DNA of 64,000 nucleotides, taken from NCBI RefSeq assembly GCF_020907985.1, contig NZ_JAJJPA010000028.1, positions 22,403 to 86,402 on the forward strand, written 5' to 3'. The notes under the pieces are model-generated. The model saw nothing but the letters and a program-made list of their open reading frames with translations, searched no databases and was not told where the DNA came from. Below are positions 1-7,821 of this stretch, piece after piece; position 1 is the first letter of the stretch, and each line of letters starts with the position of its first letter. The DNA comes from Kitasatospora humi. GTDB taxonomy: Bacteria; Actinomycetota; Actinomycetes; Streptomycetales; Streptomycetaceae. Both the position numbers and the translations under genes were made by a program.

Positions 1-208
1 TCCAGGAGTAGTCCGTCAAGGGGACCTGCGCACAGTTCCCGGTAGTCGTGGCCTGGTTGGGGTCCAGGGTCAGGGTCGTCGTGGTCGGCTCCGTAAACCC
101 GGCCTCTCATCAGCGCCTCGTCGTCCATGCCGCCAGCATTCCAGCTACCTGCGACATGCCCGGCGTCGACCATTCACTGGGCGGGCGAGGAGCGTGCGTC
201 TGCGCGGG

Positions 209-238
209 CGGGCAGCGCCGACCGGTCGGCGCTGCCCG
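209..238 (-). terminator. Perfect 15+15 bp palindrome after tpg
   Basis: The two arms (209-223 and 224-238, core GCCGACCGGTCGGC) are exact reverse complements with no spacer. The hairpin starts 12 nt beyond the tpg stop codon, so it most likely terminates the tap-tpg transcript. No U tract is visible, which is usual in streptomycetes. Confidence 0.7.
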
Positions 239-249
239 TGACGTGTGGC

Positions 250-795
250 TCAGTCGACGGAGAAGTCGGCCCGCACGAGTCCGGTGAACGTGACCTCCAG
301 GCTGCGGGCGCGGCGGCCGCCGTCGGTGAAGTAGGAGTCGCGCAGGCCTTCGGCGATGATCTTTTCCTGCTCCTGCTGGCTGGCTCCGCGGTCGCGGGCC
401 TCGAACAGCCTGCGTGCGACGTCGCCGGACAGTTTCTGTGTGGGGAGGATGCGCTCGCGGGGATCGTCGGTGCCTGGTCCGGTGGTCTTGAAGCCGAAGG
501 TGGCCATCACGTCGACGTAGAAGCCGTTGGCTTCGGCTGCCTTGCGGATCCGGTTGCGGACGCGGGGCTGCCAGCGTTCGCGGACGGCCTCCTCGACCTT
601 CTTCGCGTTCTCCACGGTGATGCCACCGCCCTTGGCCCAGCGCTCCACCGAGCGCTTGGACACCCCGAGCTGTTCGGCGACGTTCTTGGTGCCCTTGAGT
701 TGGCGGACCAGGAAGTTCGCGCGGCCGGCCAGGGTCTTTGGGATGGGCTGGGTCTGCATGGCCCGCTCCAGCCCCCGGTCGAGTGCTTCGCTCAT
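250..795 (-). CDS. tpg: Telomere terminal protein Tpg
   Basis: 181 aa, close to the usual Tpg length of about 185 aa. Tpg proteins cap the 5' ends of linear Streptomyces replicons and prime end-patching synthesis while covalently bound to DNA. Visible family features are a helix-turn-helix at residues 38-56 (VAEQLGVSKRSVERWAKG), the following block RERWQPRVR (73-80), and the family-typical C-terminus with IIAEGLRDSYF and TFTGL. The ATG at 795 lies 5 nt after the tap stop, so the two genes form an operon in the usual tap-tpg order. Recognition rests on the overall pattern of the family; the attachment residue was not assigned. Confidence 0.93.
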   Translation of the reverse strand: MSEALDRGLERAMQTQPIPKTLAGRANFLVRQLKGTKNVAEQLGVSKRSVERWAKGGGITVENAKKVEEAVRERWQPRVRNRIRKAAEANGFYVDVMATFGFKTTGPGTDDPRERILPTQKLSGDVARRLFEARDRGASQQEQEKIIAEGLRDSYFTDGGRRARSLEVTFTGLVRADFSVD

Positions 796-800
796 TCAGG

Positions 801-3122
801 TCACTCCCCTTCGGCGTAGGCGTCGCCGCCCTTGATGTGGCGGCCCGGGTTGACGTCGTCGGCGATCAGGTCCAGCGCCCATGCCATCGTCTGGGTGCCT
901 TCGTGCTTCACGTGCCCGGGAGAAATCCCCAGGCGCCACGCGGTGGCCGGGGTGCCGTCTGGGCGGCGCAGGACGTCCAGGGGTGAGGGGCCCTTGGAGG
1001 GGTAGACGATGCAGTCGGCAAGGGCGGCGATCGGGTACTGGCCGGTGGCTTCGGCGTGGCGGCGGATCTTGCGGTGCTTGTTGACGGTGTCGGTGTCGAT
1101 GACCAACGCTCGGTTGAGCGGGTCCCAGGTGGGGCGGTCCAGGGCCGGCCATCGCTGGCCGGGCCGGTAGGAGGCACCGCGGGGGCGCTCGCGGAGCTTG
1201 CCGATCCCGCCCTTGGCGGTGGACTTGATGGCGTGCAGGATCGCCAGCTCGACCGGATCGCCGTTCTTCAAGTTGGCCATCGCCGCCAGGAACGCCTTGA
1301 TGTCGCGCTCCGCGAGGTTCAGGGAGATGCCGAGGTTGGCCATGGTGGTGATGTAGGCCTCGCGCAGGTGCTTGTGCCAGGGGTCCAGCCACGGGCCTGA
1401 GTCGTGGCGCAGCCAGCCCTCGGTGGGCTGGATGGGGATGCCGAGTTCGTGGGCGTAGGCGACCTTGACGGTGCTGTACCAGGCGGGTCCGGTGGGCGGC
1501 AGGCCGTCGGGGGTGAAGGGGTTGGGCATGCGGGGGTCGAGCTCGGCGGTGGAGAAGTCGCACTTCCAGCTGCCCGGGATCCGCTTGTCGAAGGCGGGTT
1601 CGAGCTCGTGGTAGGGCTCGCCGAGTGCCATGGTGAGCCTGCCGGCTGCGGCGAGGAAGGCCATGTTGACGTCGAGGCCGATCACGTACGGGTAGCCGCG
1701 TTCGCGGTCCTCGATCAGGTCCAGGTCGCGGATCCAGTCCCATGTCTCGGTCATGAGTACGTCTTCCGGGGCGCGGTCCTGGGCGAGGGGGTGCTCGGCC
1801 GGGGGCTCGGGCGGTGCGGGGTCGAAGGCGTGGGCGCGGGAGCCCTCTACCGGTCCGGAAGTCCAGCCGGTCTCGGTGCGCACGGCGCGGGTCGGCGGGC
1901 GCAGCGCCTCCATGAGCGCCAGGCCGGTGACGGCGGTGGAGCCGCGCGGGGTCTGGACGCGCTCGGCGTAGCCGCCGAGGAGGGCTGCCAGTTGGGCGGC
2001 GTCGAGGTCGGCGGGCACCTTCCAGCCTGCGGAGGCGAGGGCGGACCACGTCGGGATGCAGTACTGCACGCAGACGCGCTTTCCGCCGTCCGGGGTGCGG
2101 AAGACGCGGGCCCAAGGGCCGAAGCCGCGCTGGGTGAGCTGCCAGCCGGCCTTGACGAGTGCCTTGACGACCGGTCCGGTCTCCGGCAGACGGCCGATTC
2201 CGCGCTCGAAGTCGCTGTCCGCATCCTCGCCCATCGGCGGCAGGCCCAGGAACTCCGCGGCGCCCGCCATGAGGACAACCAGCGGGTCGCTGTCCTTGCC
2301 GTGCTTGTGCAGCCGCTGCTGCCCGAGGCCTGCGCCCACTGCCCACTCGGTCAGCTGGGGCAGCGTCACTGCCGGCACGTCGAGCACGCGGCCGTCGACC
2401 AGGTGCGCGAGCAGGGCGCGGCCGGAGGGGGCGAGGTCGATGACCGCCAGCGGGCCGGCGGGGTACTTCGCGGGGGTGGCCGGGCTGGTTGCGGCCTGCG
2501 GCCGGGCTGTGGCGGTCGCCTTCACCGGTGCCCTGCGCGCTCGGGGCGCGGCCTGGCGTGTGGCGGGAGCAGCGGCGGTGGTGTGGGGCGCGGTCCGGCC
2601 GGGTGTCGCCGCCTCTGGGGCTGCGGCGGGGTCCGGCTCCAGCGCGGGCGCGGCTGTGGGCGGCGTGATGCCGGGGCGGCAGAAGCCTCCCAGGTGCATC
2701 GGCACGCCCTGGGAGCGGTAGACCGAGGGGTTGCCGCACTGCACGCACGGCGCGGCCGGGCCCATCACCAGCGAGCCGTCCGGGTGCTGGTCGAGCATCG
2801 GCATCGGCGCGGTCTCCACTGCGGGTGCGGGTGTTGGGATCTGGGGCTGGGTGGGCGTCACGGCGGCCAGCCGAGCGACGATGCCTTCCAGCAGGCGGGC
2901 GTAGGCTGCGCGGGCGTCGCCCTGGGGCTCGCGCTGGCCTGCTTCCCAGGCGGTGAACGTGCTGGTGCTGACGCCGAGGGCCTTGGCGGTGGCGGCCTTC
3001 GTCAGTCCGTACTCGGTGCGCAGCCGGGCCCGTTCGGCCGGGGTTGGCAGTTCGATGGCGCGGCGCGGGCCCTGGCCGAGCAGGGCGTCGATCGCGTCGG
3101 GTGCGTCAGGCTGTGTGCCCAT
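801..3122 (-). CDS. tap: Telomere-associated protein Tap
   Basis: 773 aa, near the usual Tap size of about 740 aa. Tap binds the folded telomere 3' overhang and recruits Tpg for end patching. The N-terminus carries an XRE-like helix-turn-helix (about residues 30-62, with LTKAATAKALGVSTSTFTAW) followed by the family phrase AYARLLEGIVARL. A Pro/Ala-rich linker (about 95-220) leads into the conserved large C-terminal domain with GLDVNMAFLAAAGRL and YPSKGPSPLDVLR. The ATG at 3122 is preceded by a GGAGGGAGAAGGA ribosome-binding site. The gene is followed 5 nt later by tpg, which fixes the assignment. Confidence 0.92.
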   Translation of the reverse strand: MGTQPDAPDAIDALLGQGPRRAIELPTPAERARLRTEYGLTKAATAKALGVSTSTFTAWEAGQREPQGDARAAYARLLEGIVARLAAVTPTQPQIPTPAPAVETAPMPMLDQHPDGSLVMGPAAPCVQCGNPSVYRSQGVPMHLGGFCRPGITPPTAAPALEPDPAAAPEAATPGRTAPHTTAAAPATRQAAPRARRAPVKATATARPQAATSPATPAKYPAGPLAVIDLAPSGRALLAHLVDGRVLDVPAVTLPQLTEWAVGAGLGQQRLHKHGKDSDPLVVLMAGAAEFLGLPPMGEDADSDFERGIGRLPETGPVVKALVKAGWQLTQRGFGPWARVFRTPDGGKRVCVQYCIPTWSALASAGWKVPADLDAAQLAALLGGYAERVQTPRGSTAVTGLALMEALRPPTRAVRTETGWTSGPVEGSRAHAFDPAPPEPPAEHPLAQDRAPEDVLMTETWDWIRDLDLIEDRERGYPYVIGLDVNMAFLAAAGRLTMALGEPYHELEPAFDKRIPGSWKCDFSTAELDPRMPNPFTPDGLPPTGPAWYSTVKVAYAHELGIPIQPTEGWLRHDSGPWLDPWHKHLREAYITTMANLGISLNLAERDIKAFLAAMANLKNGDPVELAILHAIKSTAKGGIGKLRERPRGASYRPGQRWPALDRPTWDPLNRALVIDTDTVNKHRKIRRHAEATGQYPIAALADCIVYPSKGPSPLDVLRRPDGTPATAWRLGISPGHVKHEGTQTMAWALDLIADDVNPGRHIKGGDAYAEGE

Positions 3123-3149
3123 GTCCTTCTCCCTCCCTGCGTGGTGGCG

Positions 3150-3506
3150 CTAGGCCGCGCTGTACAGGCCGCGCTTGACCCGGACGACCCGGCCGGCCTT
3201 CAGCAGTCCGTCGATGTACACCGACGCGCCGTTCTTGACGGTGTACTTGCCCGCCGCGCTCATGGCGTCGGCGATCTCCCCCAGCGTCATCGGCTTGTCT
3301 GAAGCCCGCAGAATCGCCACGATGGCGTCCGCCTTCGTCAGGTCCTTGAGGTCCTCCCCTGGCATTACAGCCGCCTCGACCAGCTTCTTGAAGGCGTCTC
3401 GCTGGGCGCGCAGCCCTTCGATGCGCACTCCCAGGAGGTCCCGCTCGCGCTCCGCTTCGCGGAGCTCATTCTCCACCCGCTCAAGATCCTCAACATAGGA
3501 CGTCAT
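3150..3506 (-). CDS. Small coiled-coil/winged-helix protein upstream of tap
   Basis: 118 aa. Residues 1-50 are rich in Glu, Arg and Leu and look like a coiled coil. Residues 60-118 resemble a winged helix (KADAIVAILRASDKPMTLGEIADAM, then a basic wing ending KRGLYSAA). It lies 27 nt upstream of tap on the same strand and is probably the first gene of the telomere operon. There is no Shine-Dalgarno sequence before the ATG; instead a TATGAT hexamer sits 6 nt upstream, as expected for a leaderless transcript. The function is unknown; a DNA-binding regulator or accessory of tap/tpg is an inference from shape and position. Confidence 0.75.
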   Translation of the reverse strand: MTSYVEDLERVENELREAERERDLLGVRIEGLRAQRDAFKKLVEAAVMPGEDLKDLTKADAIVAILRASDKPMTLGEIADAMSAAGKYTVKNGASVYIDGLLKAGRVVRVKRGLYSAA

Positions 3507-3512
3507 ACGCGG

Positions 3513-3518
3513 ATCATA
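3513..3518 (-). promoter_or_regulatory. Putative -10 box (TATGAT), leaderless start
   Basis: Read on the minus strand, TATGAT is followed by six bases and then the ATG at 3506, which would place the transcription start at or next to the start codon. The -35 region is poor (TTAGAA at a spacing of about 18). Confidence 0.45.
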
Positions 3519-3549
3519 GCAGATACTACCCAGGATTCTAAAAGAGGTT

Positions 3550-3576
3550 AGAGAGTATCTCTTAAGATATCTCTCT
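3550..3576. promoter_or_regulatory. Imperfect inverted repeat, candidate operator of the telomere operon
   Basis: The arms AGAGAGTATCT and AGATATCTCTCT surround CTTA. The site sits 44 bp upstream of the ATG at 3506 in a strikingly AT-rich stretch. Position and symmetry suggest an operator for the minus-strand operon or for the divergent gene at 3674; the protein that binds it is unknown. Confidence 0.5.
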
Positions 3577-3673
3577 ATAGGTGCAAAGAGTCGCGGCGTG
3601 GTGTGCGATGTCCGTGCTACTCAGCTCGCCTGAGGTGGCGCCAGGGCCTAGCCGCAGCCGGGAGAATGGGCTG

Positions 3674-3928
3674 GTGAATAGCTCTCAGCCGCGCGGCCTC
3701 CACGCCCTGATCCCTACCGCCCGCCAAGCGGCAACTCCCGGGGAGCGGGCCGCTGCCCAGATGCTCCACCTGCGCACCGCTTCCGTTCCGGTGCCGGTGC
3801 TGGCCGCGGCCGCCGAGCTGATCGCCGCCCACCTGGAGGACCCGGACCCGGTCACCCGCGAGGCCGCAGCCGACGTCCACGCCCACCTTCTCGCCGTACT
3901 GGAGAACGCCGCACCCGGGCGCGAGTGA
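3674..3928 (+). CDS. Hypothetical small protein
   Basis: 84 aa from the GTG at 3674, chosen because GGGAGAATGG lies just upstream; an in-frame start also exists at 3581. The product is Ala-rich and probably helical (LRTASVPVPVLAAAAELIAAHL), with no recognisable domain or membrane segment. It is divergent from the telomere operon and shares its AT-rich promoter region. Codon use looks normal for the window. Confidence 0.5.
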   Translation: MNSSQPRGLHALIPTARQAATPGERAAAQMLHLRTASVPVPVLAAAAELIAAHLEDPDPVTREAAADVHAHLLAVLENAAPGRE

Positions 3929-4244
3929 ACAACCCGGTGGACCATCGAGCAGGCTGAGGCACCGTCACAACCTGCGCATCGGCCGGGACGATCCGCCGAC
4001 CGATCAGCCGGACGTCGACGGGTGCGCCGAGACCTCCACCCGGACAAGGACCGGCTTCGGCATCTGAACGTGTTACCAGAGACGTCCGCGCGCATCCAGG
4101 CGGCAACTGCGGTTATCTAGGGCCGGATCTGATCTGTGAAGCACGTTGATGAGGCTCGGGAAATCGGCCACCCCGCGCTCAGCGGTTCGTCAGAGTTGCT
4201 CGCCCTGATTCGCCATCTGCATGCGGTGGGCGGGACCCACCGCA
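3929..4244. other. Intergenic region, nothing recognised
   Basis: About 316 bp between a plus-strand and a minus-strand gene. Open frames here do not look like coding sequence, and no clear hairpin was seen. Confidence 0.4.
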
Positions 4245-4904
4245 TCAGTTGTCGTCCACGGTGAGGCCGACGTGCTGGGCGAGGGAGGGGGCGAGGTCGA
4301 GTAGCTGGGGGGTGGTGACGACGGCACCCCTGAGGGATTCGGCTCCGGAGATGATGCCCAGTGCGAGCGCTCCGCGCAGGTCGACCCGGGCGAGGGTGGC
4401 TTTGGTGAAGTCGACCCGGTCCAGGATCGTTCCCGGGAAGGAGACGTCGGTCAGGGTGGCGCCGGCGAAGTCCACGTCGCGCAGCAGGCAGTCGACGAAG
4501 GCGACCTCCCGCAGTTTGGCCGCGCGCAGGTTGACCGAGTCGAATTTGCAATTGTGGAAGACGGCTCGCCGCATCTGGGCCCCGTGGATCTGGGTGCCGG
4601 CCAGGAGGCTGGAGAGGCACTCGGTGTCCAGCCAGGTGGTTTCCGCGAGGTCGGTGCCCACGGTGCGGATGTTGTGCATCCACACGGTGTCCAGGTGCGC
4701 GCGCCGCAGGCGTCCGCCGGTGAAGGTCACCTCGGACAGGGCCGACTCGTTGAAGCGGGCCATGCCGGCGTCGATGTCGTTGAAGGCGCGGCCGTCGATG
4801 TGGAGCCACTCGTAGTCGCCCTCTCGTTCCAGATCCGCCTCGAACAGCTCAAGGCGGTGTGCGTAGGGCAGGTCGGTCAGGTCACGGGGGGCACGGGTGC
4901 GCAT
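4245..4904 (-). CDS. Pentapeptide repeat protein
   Basis: 219 aa from the ATG at 4904, chosen because GGAAGGA stands 6 nt upstream; the reading frame is open further upstream but without a good ribosome site. From about residue 55 to 185 the sequence follows the A(D/N)LXX pattern of pentapeptide repeats (for example ARFNESALSEVTF, VNLRAAKLREVAF, VDFTKATLARVDL), which fold into a right-handed quadrilateral beta-helix. Family members include DNA-mimic topoisomerase protectors and many proteins of unknown role. No signal peptide or second domain is visible. It stands alone, with no operon partner. Confidence 0.85.
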   Translation of the reverse strand: MRTRAPRDLTDLPYAHRLELFEADLEREGDYEWLHIDGRAFNDIDAGMARFNESALSEVTFTGGRLRRAHLDTVWMHNIRTVGTDLAETTWLDTECLSSLLAGTQIHGAQMRRAVFHNCKFDSVNLRAAKLREVAFVDCLLRDVDFAGATLTDVSFPGTILDRVDFTKATLARVDLRGALALGIISGAESLRGAVVTTPQLLDLAPSLAQHVGLTVDDN

Positions 4905-5555
4905 CGGCGTCCTTCCAGGATCGGAGGCAGCCCTCGAAACGGCCCTTGGCAGGGGCCATGCGGAGTTCGAGGAGATGGCCTCATGCTCACCCGCTCCGAC
5001 CGGCTCCGTCCAATCGCCTCCGAGCGGGGAACTCCCTGCGTCGACCGCGCGGCCAGGCCTCACGAGCTACGACAGCATCGCGAAGTTTACGGAAAGCCAC
5101 TATGTGTCACGCTTCGTGCTGGGGCTGGGATTGCCGTCACCGCGTCCAGAGCCTCACGGGACTGGCCAACAGGGCCTCCTGCCAGCGGTATTGCCCAGGC
5201 AGGGCGGTCGGGTAGGCGTCGGCCGGCGAGCAGTCGTGGGCTTCTCCCAGATTCATTTTGCGCTGCAGCCTTGATCACCCAGATGCGAAGGCCGCGCTCT
5301 CCGACCCTCACGGGGAACGCCGTCCCACGCCCCCGCACGCGGAGGTACGCCGCTGCGCGCCGAGACGCCGGTAGAGCAGCAGCGCGTCCGCTCCGCACAC
5401 GCGGAGGTATGTGGGCACCGACAGCCTCGCGCGTCATCGCTTCTCCAAGCCGGAGCTCCCCGATCGGCACGCCGTGCTCGATCAGGACAGCAGCTGGGGC
5501 CAGTCCGTGGACGGAGGGATCGCGACGCGGACGAGCCGGACGATCTGATGAGCAC
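4905..5555. other. Region without a convincing gene
   Basis: About 650 bp. A minus-strand frame of 167 codons (5087-5590) is open but has mixed codon quality and no recognisable domain. The region looks like decayed sequence. Confidence 0.35.
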
Positions 5556-5960
5556 TCAGGGCCTTCCGTCGAAGTCAATCGAACTGGCAAGCATGATGAG
5601 CAGGTGCAGCAATGCGACCCTGCGCACTACCGCCGGCGCCCGGTCCCAGATCGGGCGGGCCTTCTCGCCTCCCAGCTGCCGGGTGGTGGCCAGGGCCTTC
5701 ATCGTGATGCTGGTCGCCGGGTCCGCCGTGCGCGCCGTACGGCGGAGGCCGTCCACCACCTCCTGCTCCGGTCGCCGTGGGCCATCCGGGTCCCAGCTCG
5801 GCCGAGCCGCCGCCAGCAGACCGAGGCACAACCCGGCTGCCTCCCACCCAGCATCGTCGCCGCGGTGCTCCAGCTCATATCAGCGGTGCCCTCCACCAGT
5901 TCCCGCCAGAGGCGGTGACGGTGGCCGGCATGCTCGCAGAATCGGTCATGCCTCGATCAG
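5556..5960 (-). pseudogene. Frameshifted gene remnant
   Basis: Two minus-strand frames with Streptomyces-like codon use join end to end. The upstream one encodes HAGHRHRLWRELVEGTADM (around 5890-5945). A -1 shift near 5885 leads to ELEHRGDDAGWEAAGLCLGL and on to a stop at 5556. Neither half has its own good start. The family was not recognised. Decay is more likely than a functional gene, but a sequencing error at the junction would restore about 130 codons. Confidence 0.35.
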
Positions 5961-6020
5961 CTGGTACCCAATTCAGTGCGATGACGCAGGGATTCGCGCC
6001 GTGAGGTTCTGTTCACGTCC

Positions 6021-6194
6021 CTACACCTTATTCCCGCGCCAGATCGCAACTCCGACGAACGTTCCCATGGACACCACGAACGAGATCACCGCGTTGATGA
6101 CGTCCCCAACTCCAATGCTATGCAGCCCGAAGACGAGCAACAGGACCACAAGAGAGGCAACCACCAGGGCGAATGCCCTCGGACTCTCTGACAC
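6021..6194 (-). CDS. Small membrane protein
   Basis: 57 aa from the GTG at 6194, which has a strong GGAGGAG 5-7 nt upstream. Two hydrophobic segments (FALVVASLVVLLLVFGL and VINAVISFVVSMGTFVGVAI) fill most of the protein, so it is a two-helix membrane peptide. The function is unknown and there is no operon partner. The strong ribosome site is the main reason to believe it. Confidence 0.6.
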   Translation of the reverse strand: MSESPRAFALVVASLVVLLLVFGLHSIGVGDVINAVISFVVSMGTFVGVAIWRGNKV

Positions 6195-6622
6195 GAGACA
6201 CTCCTCCGGAGCCAGCATCCATCATGGTAGTCAGCCTCGTTGGTCTTGGCTGGTTACGGCAAATATACGCTCCGCACACTCAGTTGGGGCAAGCATTCGA
6301 TAGGGCGGCCGACCGGGCCAGCGCGAGCGGGCTGATCTGTGCCATCCCCGAGCACGGCAGCCCGGCACCCGACAACAAGAGACCCAGCATGTCTTCGCGC
6401 GAAACCTCGGCCTCGTGTCCCTGCGGCCTGGCTTGGCTCTGCCACGGTCAGCGGCTGCGAGGTCGCCGTTCCTGGGCCAGTGCTGTTCGCCAATCCCGGT
6501 TGCGGCCAGCTTCGGTGCCAGTGAGCTCCAGGAGTCGGTGCGCGTCCGGGGACCGCGCTTGGGGTGCCGGCACCTCCTACCCTGAGGTGACGTGAAATCA
6601 GCTGGCCGGATGAGACGGGGGA
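6195..6622. other. Intergenic region, nothing recognised
   Basis: About 430 bp between divergent genes. Open frames on both strands lack ribosome sites and typical codon use. Confidence 0.35.
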
Positions 6623-7519
6623 ATGTGCGTGGGAATCGTGCAGCGGATGCTTGGAGCCCTTCCTGACAAGGGGCCACTGCCATCCTCACGACGGGGTCCC
6701 TTCGCCAGCGCCATCGCCTGGTCCTCGGCAGGCTACGCGGCTGTGCTGTACCTGGCCGTCACCATCGTGAGTGCCTGGCCGGGTGCCAGAGCAGCTGCGG
6801 CTGGTCGTGCCACCGCCAGCGGGTCCGTCCCCACCGGTGGTGCACTGAGAATGTCGGCCCTGTGGCTGTGCCTGGCCTTGCTGGCGTGGGTGATGCTCTC
6901 GATGGCCGAGCGGGTCTCTGCGCTCGGCCTGCCCCGCCTGCCGCTGCGCCGAATGTTGGCGGCCGCTGGCGCGGTGTTCTGCATCGCGGAGGTCCCGGCG
7001 TTCGCTCTGAGCGAGCTCGTCGATCTGGCCCGCTCTCGAATCCACACTGTTGCCGCCTATTCGGGCACTGGCGGGCACAGCTCTCTCGTGGGTGACATCT
7101 CGACCTCACTGGCCGCTGGCCTCAGCGAGGAGGTCGTGGTGCTGGTTCTCCCTGTGCTCGCCGCGTGGCGGATCGGCCAGCACATCACCAACTCCCGCGT
7201 TCGCAGCGCCGGAACGGTCGCCCTTGTCGTACTGCTGACCGTCGCCCGGCTCTCGTACCACATGGAGTACGGGCTGGCTCTCCTACCGCTGATCCCTTGG
7301 GCCGCCACCTGCGTGTTGCTGTACCTCAGGTCCCGTGCCATCCTGCCTCTCATGATCGCCCACGCGGGCTACGACCTCACCGTGGACGCGATCAACAGGC
7401 TCACGCCTCGGTACGGCCCGGCTGCTGGGGTGTACACGTTCGCCGGAGTAGCGTCGGTCGCTTTCATCGCCGCGATGTGCTTGCAGTCGGCTAGCCGCCG
7501 TTTCGCGTCCGCACCCTGA
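6623..7519 (+). CDS. CPBP family intramembrane metalloprotease
   Basis: 298 aa with about eight hydrophobic segments. CPBP (Abi) proteins are membrane metalloproteases related to Rce1 and are often linked to bacteriocin immunity or regulated proteolysis. The three motifs are present: Glu-Glu at E169-E170 (GLSEEVVVL), Tyr-x-x-His at 212-213 region (RLSYHMEYG), and His247 in IAHAGYDL. The start may be the ATG at 6623 or the GTG at 6629, since the GGGGGA ribosome site fits the second better. No neighbouring bacteriocin gene is visible, so its substrate is unknown. Confidence 0.8.
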   Translation: MCVGIVQRMLGALPDKGPLPSSRRGPFASAIAWSSAGYAAVLYLAVTIVSAWPGARAAAAGRATASGSVPTGGALRMSALWLCLALLAWVMLSMAERVSALGLPRLPLRRMLAAAGAVFCIAEVPAFALSELVDLARSRIHTVAAYSGTGGHSSLVGDISTSLAAGLSEEVVVLVLPVLAAWRIGQHITNSRVRSAGTVALVVLLTVARLSYHMEYGLALLPLIPWAATCVLLYLRSRAILPLMIAHAGYDLTVDAINRLTPRYGPAAGVYTFAGVASVAFIAAMCLQSASRRFASAP

Positions 7520-7821
7520 CGGGGCAGACCCTAGATGCCGCTGCCCATGCCGCTGGTCAGGTCACTGCCTGCTGCGGTCGGCTATATGCGATCGCCAGAT
7601 CGCGAATCTGCAGCGCATCGCCCTCGGACCCGCCCGAAGTGCCCGCGTAACAGGCGCTAGCTTGTTCCGGTTTGGTCATACTTACACGCACTGCACCTCA
7701 TGCCGTGGTGTGGCAGGACTCCAAAACGCCATAAAAGACGGGCGTTGACGCGCTGGGGTTAAATCGGCGCGCTCGGGCGTGACGGCCAGTCCGCAATCGG
7801 CGTTGATCGAAAGGCGTGGTG
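7520..7821. other. Intergenic region, probable promoter
   Basis: About 300 bp upstream of the P-loop gene. It includes a comparatively AT-rich stretch around 7665-7740 but no gene and no clear repeat. Confidence 0.35.

Noticed and set aside
1..208. Possibility that the window begins with a telomere
   Set aside because: The first bases show none of the closely packed palindromes expected of a Streptomyces telomere; only the single hairpin after tpg is seen.
1404..3302. Long plus-strand open frame of over 600 codons across tap
   Set aside because: It is the complement of tap, which has a recognised product, ribosome site and operon context; the plus frame is a by-product of high GC.
5087..5590. 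Minus-strand open frame of 167 codons
   Set aside because: Composition is irregular, no domain or start signal is visible, and it overlaps a decayed gene.
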